Below are positions 41,710-49,341 of a stretch of DNA of 64,000 bases, in pieces. The position numbers were made by a program, and so were the translations under genes. The notes under the pieces were generated by a model. That model was not told where the DNA came from and did not search any database. It saw only the letters and a program-made list of their open reading frames with translations. The DNA comes from CAZYMI01 sp964648505 (lineage in GTDB: Bacteria > Pseudomonadota > Alphaproteobacteria > Micavibrionales > Micavibrionaceae). Numbering within the stretch: position 1 is the stretch's first letter; each line of letters begins with the position of its first letter. The stretch spans positions 1-64,000 of the forward strand of contig CAZYMI010000001.1 of NCBI GenBank assembly GCA_964648505.1, read 5' to 3'.

Positions 41710-42138
41710 TTATCTAAAATATAATCCGTTGCACCGTCTTACAGCATCAGAAATCGATTGCGGTGACACACCATGTCCGATTGTTAAGTGATTATACAAT
41801 GTACGTGCAGACAGATACCGCGCCCGACTTGCCTCGCCTCCATGCGCGAATGCTTGTTCAAACTGCAATAAAAAGGTTTGATTTTGATCTGTTGGCGCAA
41901 GCGTTCTCGCCCTGCTGGCTGTTGTAATAATATTTCCACGGTCATCACGGTCTGAAAGCGTGTTGCAATCAATCGGCACAAGCACTGTGCGACCATTAAT
42001 AATGGTGTTTTGTACAAATTCAGGCCCATCATGCAAGCCATTCACATTAGGCAAAGTGGCTGCTTGTGCCGTTCCTGCCACCATCAAGGCAAATATAGGC
42101 GTTAATCTTATTTTTAATTTAGACATAATCATTTTCAC
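41710..42138 (-). CDS. secreted protein of unknown function beside Zur-type boxes
   Basis: 142 residues. Signal peptide ending GTAQAA (about residue 26); the exact start is open, as GTG (42138), ATG four bases on the same frame (codon 3) and ATG at codon 5 are all possible. Mature part is hydrophilic with two Cys (VPIDCNTL and VRRCNG), which could form a disulfide. No family recognised. Divergent from the small gene at 42245, with two palindromes in the 106-base gap, so zinc-linked control is plausible. Confidence 0.7.
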   Translation of the reverse strand: MKMIMSKLKIRLTPIFALMVAGTAQAATLPNVNGLHDGPEFVQNTIINGRTVLVPIDCNTLSDRDDRGNIITTASRARTLAPTDQNQTFLLQFEQAFAHGGEASRARYLSARTLYNHLTIGHGVSPQSISDAVRRCNGLYFR

Positions 42139-42164
42139 ATTTTTTCTGTTTGCATACTAAGAAT

Positions 42165-42202
42165 TGTTACTTTATAACACTTATATCTGTTACTTTATAA
42201 CA
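42165..42202. promoter_or_regulatory. two tandem Zur-box-like palindromes
   Basis: TGTTACTTTATAACA occurs twice, at 42165-42179 and 42188-42202, centres 23 bases apart, about two helical turns. The arms TGTTA and TAACA are perfect inverted repeats, and the pattern resembles the TGTTATAnTATAACA type reported for Zur in proteobacteria. The first copy overlaps a possible plus-strand -10 (TATAAC at 42173-42178, with TTGCAT 17 bases upstream at 42150-42155); a minus-strand TTGACA lies at 42211-42216. With a Zur-like gene 275 bases away, repression of both divergent genes in zinc-replete cells is a reasonable inference. Confidence 0.65.
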
Positions 42203-42244
42203 CTCAAAATTGTCAACCACTTTTAAATAAACAAGAGGAATAAA

Positions 42245-42475
42245 ATGGTCTCCGCAAAAAATGATTTTTCTATTGCATCAATGGCACTCGGTATTCTAGG
42301 CGGGGTTATGATGTGCGGCTTTGTGCACGCTTCTGCTTTCGCTATGAGTTTGGGAAATTTAATGCAGCCCATAGCCGCCATGGTAGATGCCGCTGTTGGT
42401 ATGGGCGCGGCATCTGGCGTAAGTGCGGCAGGCGTCACTGCAGCTGCTGGCGGCGCACTCGTTCTAACCCCTTAA
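42245..42475 (+). CDS. small hydrophobic Ala/Gly-rich protein
   Basis: 76 residues, preceded by a good ribosome site (AAGAGGA, 7 bases from ATG). Short charged N-terminus, one strong hydrophobic segment (about 11-35, with GILGGVMMCGF) and a second Ala/Gly/Val-rich segment (about 45-75) ending TP. No family recognised. Downstream of two Zur-like boxes and ending one base before the zur stop in convergent orientation. Could be a small membrane protein of metal stress; a bacteriocin-like peptide is an alternative. The reverse strand also has an open frame here (42223-42438) but without a ribosome site. Confidence 0.6.
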   Translation: MVSAKNDFSIASMALGILGGVMMCGFVHASAFAMSLGNLMQPIAAMVDAAVGMGAASGVSAAGVTAAAGGALVLTP

Positions 42476-42476
42476 T

Positions 42477-42932
42477 CTAATCCTTACAATCCTTGCACGA
42501 TCCGTGCAGCTCAAGAACCTGCCGCTCAATCGAAAATCCCTGATTGGCGGCATCTTTTTTGAGTTGCTTGCTTACGCTGTGATCAGCAATTTCGTCTGCT
42601 GATCCGCATTGTTTGCACACCATAAACACATGTTCATGATGGTCTTCTGGATGCTGGCAAGGTAAAAAAGCATTTAAACTTTCTATGCGCACGGCTACGC
42701 CCAATTCACACAAAGCGTCAAGTGATCGGTAAATACTGGCTGGCTTTACATCTTTTCCACGATTTTTAGAAATCTCATCAAGCAGCTGATACGCTGTTAC
42801 GGGCTTTTCATGTCCAAGCAATGTTTTATAAACTTCTTCGCGTATTTCAGACCAACGCACTCCATGCTCAGCAGATAGTTGCTTTGCATTTTTGATTTTA
42901 TTTTGAATTGTTTTTACTGTGTGAGCCATCAT
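42477..42932 (-). CDS. zur: Fur-family zinc uptake regulator (Zur-like)
   Basis: Zinc-sensing repressor. 151 residues: winged helix with KPVTAYQLLDEI and PASIYRSLDALCELGVAVRIESLNAFLPCQHPEDHHEHVFMVCKQCGSADEI, then HGSCKDC. The RIESLNAF stretch, followed by Cys-x-His-Pro and His-rich ligands, is typical of Zur rather than Fur; the two CxxC pairs form the structural zinc site. Convergent with the small hydrophobic gene. Called Zur by motif; metal specificity is not proven. Confidence 0.85.
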   Translation of the reverse strand: MMAHTVKTIQNKIKNAKQLSAEHGVRWSEIREEVYKTLLGHEKPVTAYQLLDEISKNRGKDVKPASIYRSLDALCELGVAVRIESLNAFLPCQHPEDHHEHVFMVCKQCGSADEIADHSVSKQLKKDAANQGFSIERQVLELHGSCKDCKD

Positions 42933-42980
42933 TACTTCTTGTTACTCAAAACTATATAGGAATAACTTTATAAAGAAAAA

Positions 42981-43057
42981 TGGCGCGAGCGACGGGACTC
43001 GAACCCGCGACCTCCTGCGTGACAGGCAGGCGTTCTAACCGGCTGAACTACGCCCGC
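42981..43057 (-). tRNA. tRNA-Asp (GUC)
   Basis: 77 bases including encoded CCA. Acceptor GCGGGCG pairs with CGCTCGC, anticodon stem CCTGC/GCAGG around loop CTGTCAC, T-loop TTCGAGT. A TTGACA lies 30 bases upstream within the end of ald, with a weak -10. Confidence 0.97.
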
Positions 43058-43088
43058 GCAGGGCTGTTTCTGTGCCTTGTGGCAGGTG

Positions 43089-44213
43089 TCAATCTGCCTT
43101 CAGAAACGAAGAGGGCTCTATGTAGTCCAATTTGAGGTCTTGCGCAACACTTTCGTGCGTAATAGCCCCCAAGCACACATTTAAGCCGTTTCTAAGCCCT
43201 AAATCTTGTAAAAGGGCTGCTTTCCAGCCTTTTCGGGCAATTTTAAGGGCATAGGGCAAAACGGCATGATTAAGCGCCAAAGCCGATGTAAGCGGCACAG
43301 CACCGGGCATATTGGCAACACAATAATGTACAATACCGTCCACAATATAGATCGGGTCGTTATGGGTTGTTGCCTTGCTGGTTTCAAAACAGCCCCCTTG
43401 GTCAATCGCAATATCAACCATAACAGCGCCCGGCTTCATGGTCTTGAGCATATTGCGGGTAATAAGTTTTGGTGCAGATGCGCCAGGTATTAAAACCGCG
43501 CCGATCACAACATCCGCTTCTTTTATCATTGTTTCAATTGTATCGGTATTTGATTGAAGCACCGTTGCATTGCCATGAAAATAATCGTCAAGGAAACGCA
43601 AACGCTGCGGATGCCGTTCCAAAATTGTTACATGCGCGCCCATACCCACTGCAATACGCGCCGCATTAAAACCAGAAACACCGCCGCCCAATATCAACAC
43701 GTTAGCAGCACGCACACCCGGCGCACCACTGATAAGCCTGCCAAGCCCGCCTTTATGTTTCATCAAAAAATCTGCGCCTATTTGAACGGATAGTCGCCCC
43801 GCCACTTCAGACATTGGCGCAAGCAAAGGTAATGAACGTTCATCTTCCCCTGTCACTGTTTCATAAGCAATCGCAATTGCTTTAGACTTGATAAGCGCTT
43901 CAGCCTGTTTAGGGTCAGGGGCAAGATGCAGATAGGTGAATAAAATTTGCCCCTCACGAAGCATGGCGCACTCATTAAGCTGAGGCTCCTTAACCTTGAT
44001 AATCATATCTGCAGTTTGAAAAATCTCTGAAGCTGTGCTTATAATTTTTGCGCCTGCTGCTTCATAGATTGCGTCTGAAAACCCAATGCCGGCCCCTGCA
44101 CTCGTTTCCACAAACACCTGATGCCCTTGCGTTACAAATTCCTTCACCGAAGCAGGGACCAGGCCCACACGATGTTCTTGCGCTTTTATTTCTTTTGGTA
44201 CGCCTATTTTCAC
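43089..44213 (-). CDS. ald: alanine dehydrogenase
   Basis: NAD-dependent interconversion of alanine and pyruvate plus ammonia. Motifs: KIGVPKEIKAQEHRVGLVPASV (substrate Arg), KVKEPQLNE (catalytic Lys), HLAPDPKQ, Rossmann GGGVSGFNAARIAVGMGAHVTILE, and VMVDIAIDQGGCFETSKATTH. The frame is open to an ATG at 44228, but GGGAG precedes a GTG at 44213 at ideal spacing and that start gives MKIGVPKE, the usual N-terminus (374 residues). Stands alone between two tRNA genes. Confidence 0.95.
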   Translation of the reverse strand: MKIGVPKEIKAQEHRVGLVPASVKEFVTQGHQVFVETSAGAGIGFSDAIYEAAGAKIISTASEIFQTADMIIKVKEPQLNECAMLREGQILFTYLHLAPDPKQAEALIKSKAIAIAYETVTGEDERSLPLLAPMSEVAGRLSVQIGADFLMKHKGGLGRLISGAPGVRAANVLILGGGVSGFNAARIAVGMGAHVTILERHPQRLRFLDDYFHGNATVLQSNTDTIETMIKEADVVIGAVLIPGASAPKLITRNMLKTMKPGAVMVDIAIDQGGCFETSKATTHNDPIYIVDGIVHYCVANMPGAVPLTSALALNHAVLPYALKIARKGWKAALLQDLGLRNGLNVCLGAITHESVAQDLKLDYIEPSSFLKAD

Positions 44214-44369
44214 TGTGGATGCTCCCATTAAATATTAATGGCCTAAGACTATCCCCTTTTACTATCCGCTTTCAAGCAGCCGGCTTCGCAACTGCAAAAC
44301 AGGATATATCCGGCAATGATCTGCTCAAATCACAGAAATCTCGGTATTTTTTGCAAAAACTGAAAACAC

Positions 44370-44398
44370 TTGAAGCCGCGTCATAACCGCGCTATAAC
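44370..44398 (+). promoter_or_regulatory. predicted tRNA-Val promoter
   Basis: TTGAAG (44370-44375) and TATAAC (44393-44398) with a 17-base spacer; the tRNA begins 11 bases later. Confidence 0.7.
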
Positions 44399-44408
44399 CC
44401 TCTTCGCC

Positions 44409-44483
44409 GCGCGGTTAGCTCAGCGGTAGAGCGTCTCGTTTACACCGAGAATGTCGGGGGTTCGATCCCCTCACCGCGCACCA
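44409..44483 (+). tRNA. tRNA-Val (UAC)
   Basis: 75 bases with encoded CCA. Acceptor GCGCGGT/ACCGCGC, anticodon stem TCTCG/CGAGA with loop TTTACAC, T-loop TTCGATC. Own promoter at 44370. Confidence 0.97.
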
Positions 44484-44505
44484 TTCATATACAAAAGATA
44501 TTTGT

Positions 44506-44883
44506 ATGTTAAGAATGCTTGAAATTCATATTGAAGTTGCTGATATAAATAGATCGAAAGATCTTTATTCTAAACTTTTAAATCATAAGAAAATTGATAG
44601 CTGGGATGATAATACAGCTTGCGCTTTTGTCTTAGAAGATGGAACTGCCTTTGGTTTGTGGACAAAAGGAAAGCGCGGGATTCATAACGGTCAAGGAGGG
44701 ACACATGTGCATTTTGCTTTTCAGATATCCCCAGAAGAATATAGTCATTACCACCAGCTTATAAAAAATTGTGGATTGGATCCATTAGAGCATACATGGC
44801 CGAATGGCCAAAAGAGCGTTTACTTTTTTGACTATGACGGCAATCAGGGTGAGTTTATGACATGCGATTGGTTGGCTCTTTGA
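44506..44883 (+). CDS. VOC/glyoxalase-family protein
   Basis: 125 residues with the two-module vicinal-oxygen-chelate fold: LEIHIEVADINRSKDLYSKLLNHK, AFVLEDGTAFGLW, THVHFAFQISPEEYSHY and VYFFDYDGNQGEFM. Likely metal ligands are His8, a His in THVHF and the Glu of GNQGEF. Substrate unknown. It follows tRNA-Val by 22 bases with no clear ribosome site (candidate ATGs at codons 1 and 4) and the region around it is AT-rich and repetitive, so it may be a recent arrival at the tRNA. Confidence 0.82.
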   Translation: MLRMLEIHIEVADINRSKDLYSKLLNHKKIDSWDDNTACAFVLEDGTAFGLWTKGKRGIHNGQGGTHVHFAFQISPEEYSHYHQLIKNCGLDPLEHTWPNGQKSVYFFDYDGNQGEFMTCDWLAL

Positions 44884-44946
44884 GAATAATTTACTAACTA
44901 AACAGCAAGAAAAATGCGGAGAAAATATACGCTTATCTAGGGGGCT

Positions 44947-45130
44947 TGAGGACTGCTGCGCAGTCTTTTCATGTCTCTGCACTGCTGTAATAAAAAAAGG
45001 GACACAAAAAGCAACGCCTCCCGTGTCCCCGATCTGTTTGCAATGGGGACACAAAAGCTTCGTTTTTTGTGTCCCTGATCTGTGTGTAATGGGGATACGA
45101 AGGCCTGCTACGCAGTCTTTTCATGTCCCC
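44947..45130. repeat. cluster of related hairpins with GGGACAC arms
   Basis: Three stem-loops in tandem downstream of hup: 44999-45030 (GGGACAC/GTGTCCC), 45046-45075 (perfect 11-bp GGGACACAAAA/TTTTGTGTCCC) and 45091-45130 (imperfect, with an inner CTGC/GCAG stem). The block CGCAGTCTTTTCATGTC occurs near 44959 and again near 45111. Looks like a degraded intergenic repeat family, perhaps also acting as terminator or RNA-stability element for hup. Confidence 0.65.
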
Positions 45131-45139
45131 AAATAAAAG

Positions 45140-45415
45140 TTACTTGTTTACTGCGTCTTTCAGTTCTTTGCCCGCTTTGAATTTCGGCTGTTTGGAAGCA
45201 GGGATTTTAATTTCCTCGCCTGTGCGTGGGTTGCGGCCTGTGGTAGCAGCGCGGTCTGATACGGCGAATGTACCAAAACCGACAAGGCGAACTTCATCGC
45301 CTTTTTTCAGTGCTTTTTTAATTGTTGAAAGTGTCGCTTCAAGGGCGCTTGTAGCATCAGCTTTTGACATGCCTGTATCGGCTGCAATCGCATCAATCAT
45401 TTCTTGTTTGTTCAT
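45140..45415 (-). CDS. hup: DNA-binding protein HU
   Basis: Histone-like nucleoid protein. 91 residues; N-terminal [51 protein letters not shown] and DNA-binding arm [31 protein letters not shown] terminator separates it from lon upstream; lon-hup adjacency is conserved in proteobacteria. Confidence 0.98.
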   Translation of the reverse strand: MNKQEMIDAIAADTGMSKADATSALEATLSTIKKALKKGDEVRLVGFGTFAVSDRAATTGRNPRTGEEIKIPASKQPKFKAGKELKDAVNK

Positions 45416-45450
45416 AAAAAAACCCCATTGGTTCTAGGTGAAAATAAGCT

Positions 45451-45476
45451 TAAAAACCGCAGAAATCTGCGGCTTT
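45451..45476 (-). terminator. Rho-independent terminator after lon
   Basis: Minus strand CCGCAGA/TCTGCGG stem (45457-45472) followed by TTTTT, about 35 bases past the lon stop. Confidence 0.8.
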
Positions 45477-45511
45477 TAGCCAAACCTTTCTAACTTGAAA
45501 CGCACCTTATA

Positions 45512-47920
45512 TCAATGCCGAAGTATGTCTTTTTGGCTGTTTTCTGTGGTTTTTTGGGGTAATTCACCCGCTTGCGCATCTTTTTTAGGCGCTAATGGAA
45601 CAAGCGGGCGCAAAAGAGCCCTTGTGAGCACATCTTCGATTCGACTAACCGGAATGATTGTCAGGCCTTTTTTAACATTCGCTGGAATATCTTCCAGATC
45701 CTTTTCATTTTCCTGAGGGATCAGCACTGTTGTAATGCCTGCACGCAAAGCCGCCAAAAGCTTTTCTTTCAAACCGCCAATGGCTGTCACATAGCCGCGC
45801 AAATTCACCTCACCTGTCATGGCGATATCACGGTGAATTTCAATACCTGTGAGGGCTGAGATAATCGCAGTAACCATTGCCGCACCAGCAGACGGGCCAT
45901 CTTTTGGCACAGCACCTTCTGGAACGTGAACGTGAATATTCGTTTCCTTGAGCATTTCAAATTCGATGCCAAACTGCGCCGCGCGTGATTTAATCAGCAT
46001 CTCGGCTACAGTGATTGATTCCTTCATCACGTCTTTCAAGTTTCCGGTTGTAGACACTTTGCCGTCTTTGCCAGGCATCGTCACAGCTTCAATGGGCAGT
46101 AAATCGCCGCCAAATTCGGTATAAGCCAGACCGTTTACAACCCCGATGCGATTTTCTTCTTCGATTTCGCCATAACGGAATTTTTTAATACCTGCGAACT
46201 TACCCAGATTATCAACGCTAATGCGTACTTTCTTACGTTTTCCGACAGCAATTTCTTTAATGGATTTACGGCATAAGCCTGCAATTTCACGTTCTAAACT
46301 GCGCACACCAGCTTCACGCGTGTAATACCGGATCAGATCACGTATCGCATCATCAGTGATAGAAAACTCTTCTTTCTTCAAAGACGCTGCACTCATCTGT
46401 TTTTTCAACAAATGGCCTTTTACAATTTCTAGTTTTTCATCTTCTGTGTACCCAGAAAGGCGAATGAGCTCCATTCGATCTAAAAGTGGGCCGGGCATGT
46501 TCAGTGAATTGGCTGTGCAGATAAACATGACATCGGAAAGATCGTAATCCACTTCCATGTAATGATCGGCAAAGGTTTTATTTTGTTCTGGATCCAGAAC
46601 CTCAAGCAAAGCTGAAGATGGATCACCCCGCCAGTCTTGTCCTAGTTTATCGACTTCATCAAGCAGGAACAAAGGGTTTGACGATTTTGCCTTCTTCATC
46701 CCTTGAATAATCTTACCGGGCATGGATCCAATATAAGTGCGCCTGTGGCCCCGAATTTCTGACTCGTCCCGCACGCCACCCAAGGCCATACGTACAAAGC
46801 TGCGCCCCGTTGCTTTGGCAATTGATTGCCCTAACGATGTTTTACCAACGCCAGGAGGCCCAACAAGGCACAAAATAGGCCCGCGCACCTTATCGGTACG
46901 CTGCTGAACAGCTAAATATTCCAAAATACGTTCTTTAACTTTTTCTAGCCCGTAATGGTCTTTATCAAGTACTTTTGCAGCTTCGCGTATATCTTTTTTA
47001 ACTTTGGTACGCTTGTTCCAAGGCACTGACAAAATCCAATCCAGATAGTTGCGCACCACAGTCGCTTCTGCCGACATAGGCGACATCTGTTTCAGCTTTT
47101 TCAATTCGCCCATAGCTTTATCGCGCGCTTCTTTTGACAGGCGCGTTTTTTGAATTTTCTTTTCAAGCTCTTCAAATTCAGACGCACCTTCTTCGCCATC
47201 ACCCAATTCTTTTTGGATCGCCTTCATTTGTTCGTTCAGATAATACTCGCGCTGGGTTTTTTCCATCTGACGCTTTACACGGTTGCGAATGCGTTTTTCC
47301 ACCTGCAGAACGCCAATCTCACCTTCCATCGATGAAAATATTTTTTCCAGCCTTTCAGCGGTATTCGAAAGTTCAAGCAGGGCCTGCTTTTCTTCAATTT
47401 TCAAAGCAAGATGCGCAGAAATTGTATCGGCCACTCTGCCCGCTTCATCAAGCTGATTAATAGACACAATAACTTCAGGGGGAATTTTTTTATTCAGTTT
47501 CACATACTGTTCAAACTGTGTTGTGACCGCACGGATCAACGCTTGGGTTTCGGGCGTATCTGGCGTCATATCAACCAGAACTTCTGCGCTTGCTTCCAGA
47601 AATGGCGCCAGCGGATGGAAACTTTTAATCTGCGCACGCGACTTACCTTCAACCAAAACTTTTACGGTTCCATCAGGCAATTTCAACAACTGCAAAATTG
47701 TTGCAATCGTTCCAATACGGTATAAACCATCTTCAGAAGGATCGTCATCAGATGGGATTTTCTGCGTCAGCAGTAAAATCTGTTTACCTTCTTTCATCAC
47801 ATGCTCAAGCGCTTTCACCGATTTCTCGCGCCCGACAAAAAGCGGCACAATCATGTGAGGGAAAACAACGATATCGCGAAGGGGAAGAACCGCGAAACTT
47901 TCGCCTTGGAAGGATGACAT
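45512..47920 (-). CDS. lon: ATP-dependent protease Lon
   Basis: AAA+ serine protease for damaged and regulatory proteins. N-terminal LON domain (AVLPLRDIVVFPHMIVPLFVGREKSVKALE), coiled-coil linker, Walker A GPPGVGKTSLGQS, Walker B NPLFLLDEVDKLG, protease domain with KDGPSAGAAM catalytic Ser and GLKEKLLAALRAGI Lys. The frame extends to 47962, but those 14 codons lack support; ATG at 47920 (MSSFQGESF) is preferred, giving 802 residues. Upstream of hup, downstream of clpP. Confidence 0.97.
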   Translation of the reverse strand: MSSFQGESFAVLPLRDIVVFPHMIVPLFVGREKSVKALEHVMKEGKQILLLTQKIPSDDDPSEDGLYRIGTIATILQLLKLPDGTVKVLVEGKSRAQIKSFHPLAPFLEASAEVLVDMTPDTPETQALIRAVTTQFEQYVKLNKKIPPEVIVSINQLDEAGRVADTISAHLALKIEEKQALLELSNTAERLEKIFSSMEGEIGVLQVEKRIRNRVKRQMEKTQREYYLNEQMKAIQKELGDGEEGASEFEELEKKIQKTRLSKEARDKAMGELKKLKQMSPMSAEATVVRNYLDWILSVPWNKRTKVKKDIREAAKVLDKDHYGLEKVKERILEYLAVQQRTDKVRGPILCLVGPPGVGKTSLGQSIAKATGRSFVRMALGGVRDESEIRGHRRTYIGSMPGKIIQGMKKAKSSNPLFLLDEVDKLGQDWRGDPSSALLEVLDPEQNKTFADHYMEVDYDLSDVMFICTANSLNMPGPLLDRMELIRLSGYTEDEKLEIVKGHLLKKQMSAASLKKEEFSITDDAIRDLIRYYTREAGVRSLEREIAGLCRKSIKEIAVGKRKKVRISVDNLGKFAGIKKFRYGEIEEENRIGVVNGLAYTEFGGDLLPIEAVTMPGKDGKVSTTGNLKDVMKESITVAEMLIKSRAAQFGIEFEMLKETNIHVHVPEGAVPKDGPSAGAAMVTAIISALTGIEIHRDIAMTGEVNLRGYVTAIGGLKEKLLAALRAGITTVLIPQENEKDLEDIPANVKKGLTIIPVSRIEDVLTRALLRPLVPLAPKKDAQAGELPQKTTENSQKDILRH

Positions 47921-48053
47921 ATGAAATATTCTTTCTGTATTTAAGCAAGCTAAAAGCCACAAACGACTCTGCCACGAAACAAGCCTAAAGGGGAAGGTTT
48001 AAGGCCCCCTTAAAGCACCTTTATGAAATGGTGCGTAAAGTGCTAAAAATCAA

Positions 48054-48082
48054 TAGACAAAGATATTTTATTGTCATATTGT
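48054..48082 (+). promoter_or_regulatory. predicted leaderless promoter
   Basis: TAGACA (48054-48059), 17-base spacer, TATTGT (48077-48082), then 6 bases to the ATG at 48089. RNA would start at about the start codon; no ribosome site is present. Confidence 0.5.
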
Positions 48083-48088
48083 TCTGAA

Positions 48089-48565
48089 ATGACTTCATTA
48101 AAAGACATAGCCCATCGCATTTTTTGTGCCCTATCGCCAGAAGCCCGCAAAATTGATCATGCGGAAATGGCCCTTTTAAGTGCTTACGACAGAATTTTAG
48201 CACCCACAATTAATAAGCTTCACTTCCTTGCACGAAATTCACACTCATTAAACTTTGAACACGGAATTTATATCCCTGTCCTCAGACGCTTTTTCAATGA
48301 AGGTGCCCCAAACCACGCCGCTATTAAACGTGAAATTATTTTCAGCCCCGAAGGTTATTTTGCGCAAGCGCTCGGCGGGTTAGAGTTTGATATGCAAAAA
48401 TTTCCGCTTACAAAGTCAGGGGAGCGGGACCCAGCAATTCAGGGTTTGTTTTATAACCAAACAGGCACATATAATTTTTTCAGATGTGGGCTCGTAGATG
48501 CCTTAAGGCGCCAAGATATCGGCCCTGATTTAATTAGAAAGTATAATAATCTTATAAACGGCTAA
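48089..48565 (+). CDS. unrecognised 158-residue protein between lon and clpP
   Basis: Not recognised. Soluble, mixed alpha/beta, no signal peptide; contains ARKIDHAEMALLSAYDRIL, a Tyr/Phe-rich end (GLFYNQTGTYNFFRCGLVDALRRQDIG) and one Cys near each end. The frame could start six codons earlier (48071), but the promoter fits the ATG at 48089. Single gene on the plus strand, divergent from lon and convergent with clpP, so it interrupts the usual clpP-lon order. Expression as a leaderless message is inferred. Confidence 0.65.
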   Translation: MTSLKDIAHRIFCALSPEARKIDHAEMALLSAYDRILAPTINKLHFLARNSHSLNFEHGIYIPVLRRFFNEGAPNHAAIKREIIFSPEGYFAQALGGLEFDMQKFPLTKSGERDPAIQGLFYNQTGTYNFFRCGLVDALRRQDIGPDLIRKYNNLING

Positions 48566-48582
48566 AATTATACCGCTCAGAT

Positions 48583-49239
48583 CTACTTTTTATCTTTCTC
48601 AACTTCTTTTGGCAGGTCATCGCGCGAAGCCACAACATGGTCAATCAAACCAAATTCTTTAGCTTCTTGAGAAGACATGAAACGATCACGTTCCAGTGTC
48701 TCTTCAATTGTTTTCAGCTTTTGGCCTGTATGCTTGACATAGACCTGATTAAGCTTGCCGCGCAGATTTAAAATTTCACGCGCCTGAATTTCAATATCGG
48801 TTGCCTGCCCTTGTGCACCACCGGATGGCTGATGAACCATGATACGTGAATGCGGCAATGCATAACGTTTACCCGCAGCCCCGGCTGTTAACAACAAAGA
48901 CCCCATGGATGCAGCCTGCCCGATACACACCGTAGACACCTGCGGCCTTATATACTGCATTGTGTCATACATCGCCATACCAGACGTCACAACACCACCG
49001 GGTGAGTTGATATACATGAAAATATCTTTAGTCGGGTTTTCTGATTCCAAGAATAAAAGCTGCGCGCATACAAGTGTCGCCATACCGTCATGAACCTGAC
49101 CGGTTAAAAAGATGATCCGTTCTTTTAACATGCGGGAAAAAATATCGAATGAGCGCTCGCCACGATTGGTTTGCTCAATAACGATCGGAACAAGATCATT
49201 ATAAACTTCAATCGGGTCGCGGTCTTTGATGGGGAACAT
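48583..49239 (-). CDS. clpP: ATP-dependent Clp protease proteolytic subunit
   Basis: Serine protease chamber for ClpX/ClpA. 218 residues; catalytic Ser111 in [11 protein letters not shown], His136 in [10 protein letters not shown] and Asp185 in ERDRFMS. Short propeptide. Follows tig after a terminator; clpX is not next to it in this window (lon follows instead). Confidence 0.98.
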   Translation of the reverse strand: MFPIKDRDPIEVYNDLVPIVIEQTNRGERSFDIFSRMLKERIIFLTGQVHDGMATLVCAQLLFLESENPTKDIFMYINSPGGVVTSGMAMYDTMQYIRPQVSTVCIGQAASMGSLLLTAGAAGKRYALPHSRIMVHQPSGGAQGQATDIEIQAREILNLRGKLNQVYVKHTGQKLKTIEETLERDRFMSSQEAKEFGLIDHVVASRDDLPKEVEKDKK

Positions 49240-49271
49240 GGGATTATCCTTTAGAATCGTGTGTGTTTGAA

Positions 49272-49310
49272 AAACTTAACGCCCCCTCAGGTTTCTTTCA
49301 AGGGAGCGTT
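49272..49310 (-). terminator. Rho-independent terminator after tig
   Basis: Minus strand AACGCTCCCT pairs with AGGGGGCGTT (49278-49310, 13-base loop) and is followed by AAGTTTTT. The stem overlaps a CTTGAAA resembling a heat-shock -35, but no matching -10 was found. Confidence 0.65.
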
Positions 49311-49341
49311 TACTGAAGTTCAAAGATGCTCTTTTAAAAGC

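Noticed and set aside
42223..42438. 71-codon frame antisense to the small hydrophobic gene
   Set aside because: No ribosome site; the plus-strand frame has one and lies next to the palindromes.
42932..42980. Third Zur-type palindrome upstream of zur (GTTACTC...AATAACTTTATAA)
   Set aside because: Arms do not form the TGTTA/TAACA dyad; too degenerate to claim autoregulation.
49270..49310. CTTGAAA heat-shock-like -35 upstream of clpP
   Set aside because: It lies in a terminator stem and no CCCCAT-type -10 follows at the right distance.
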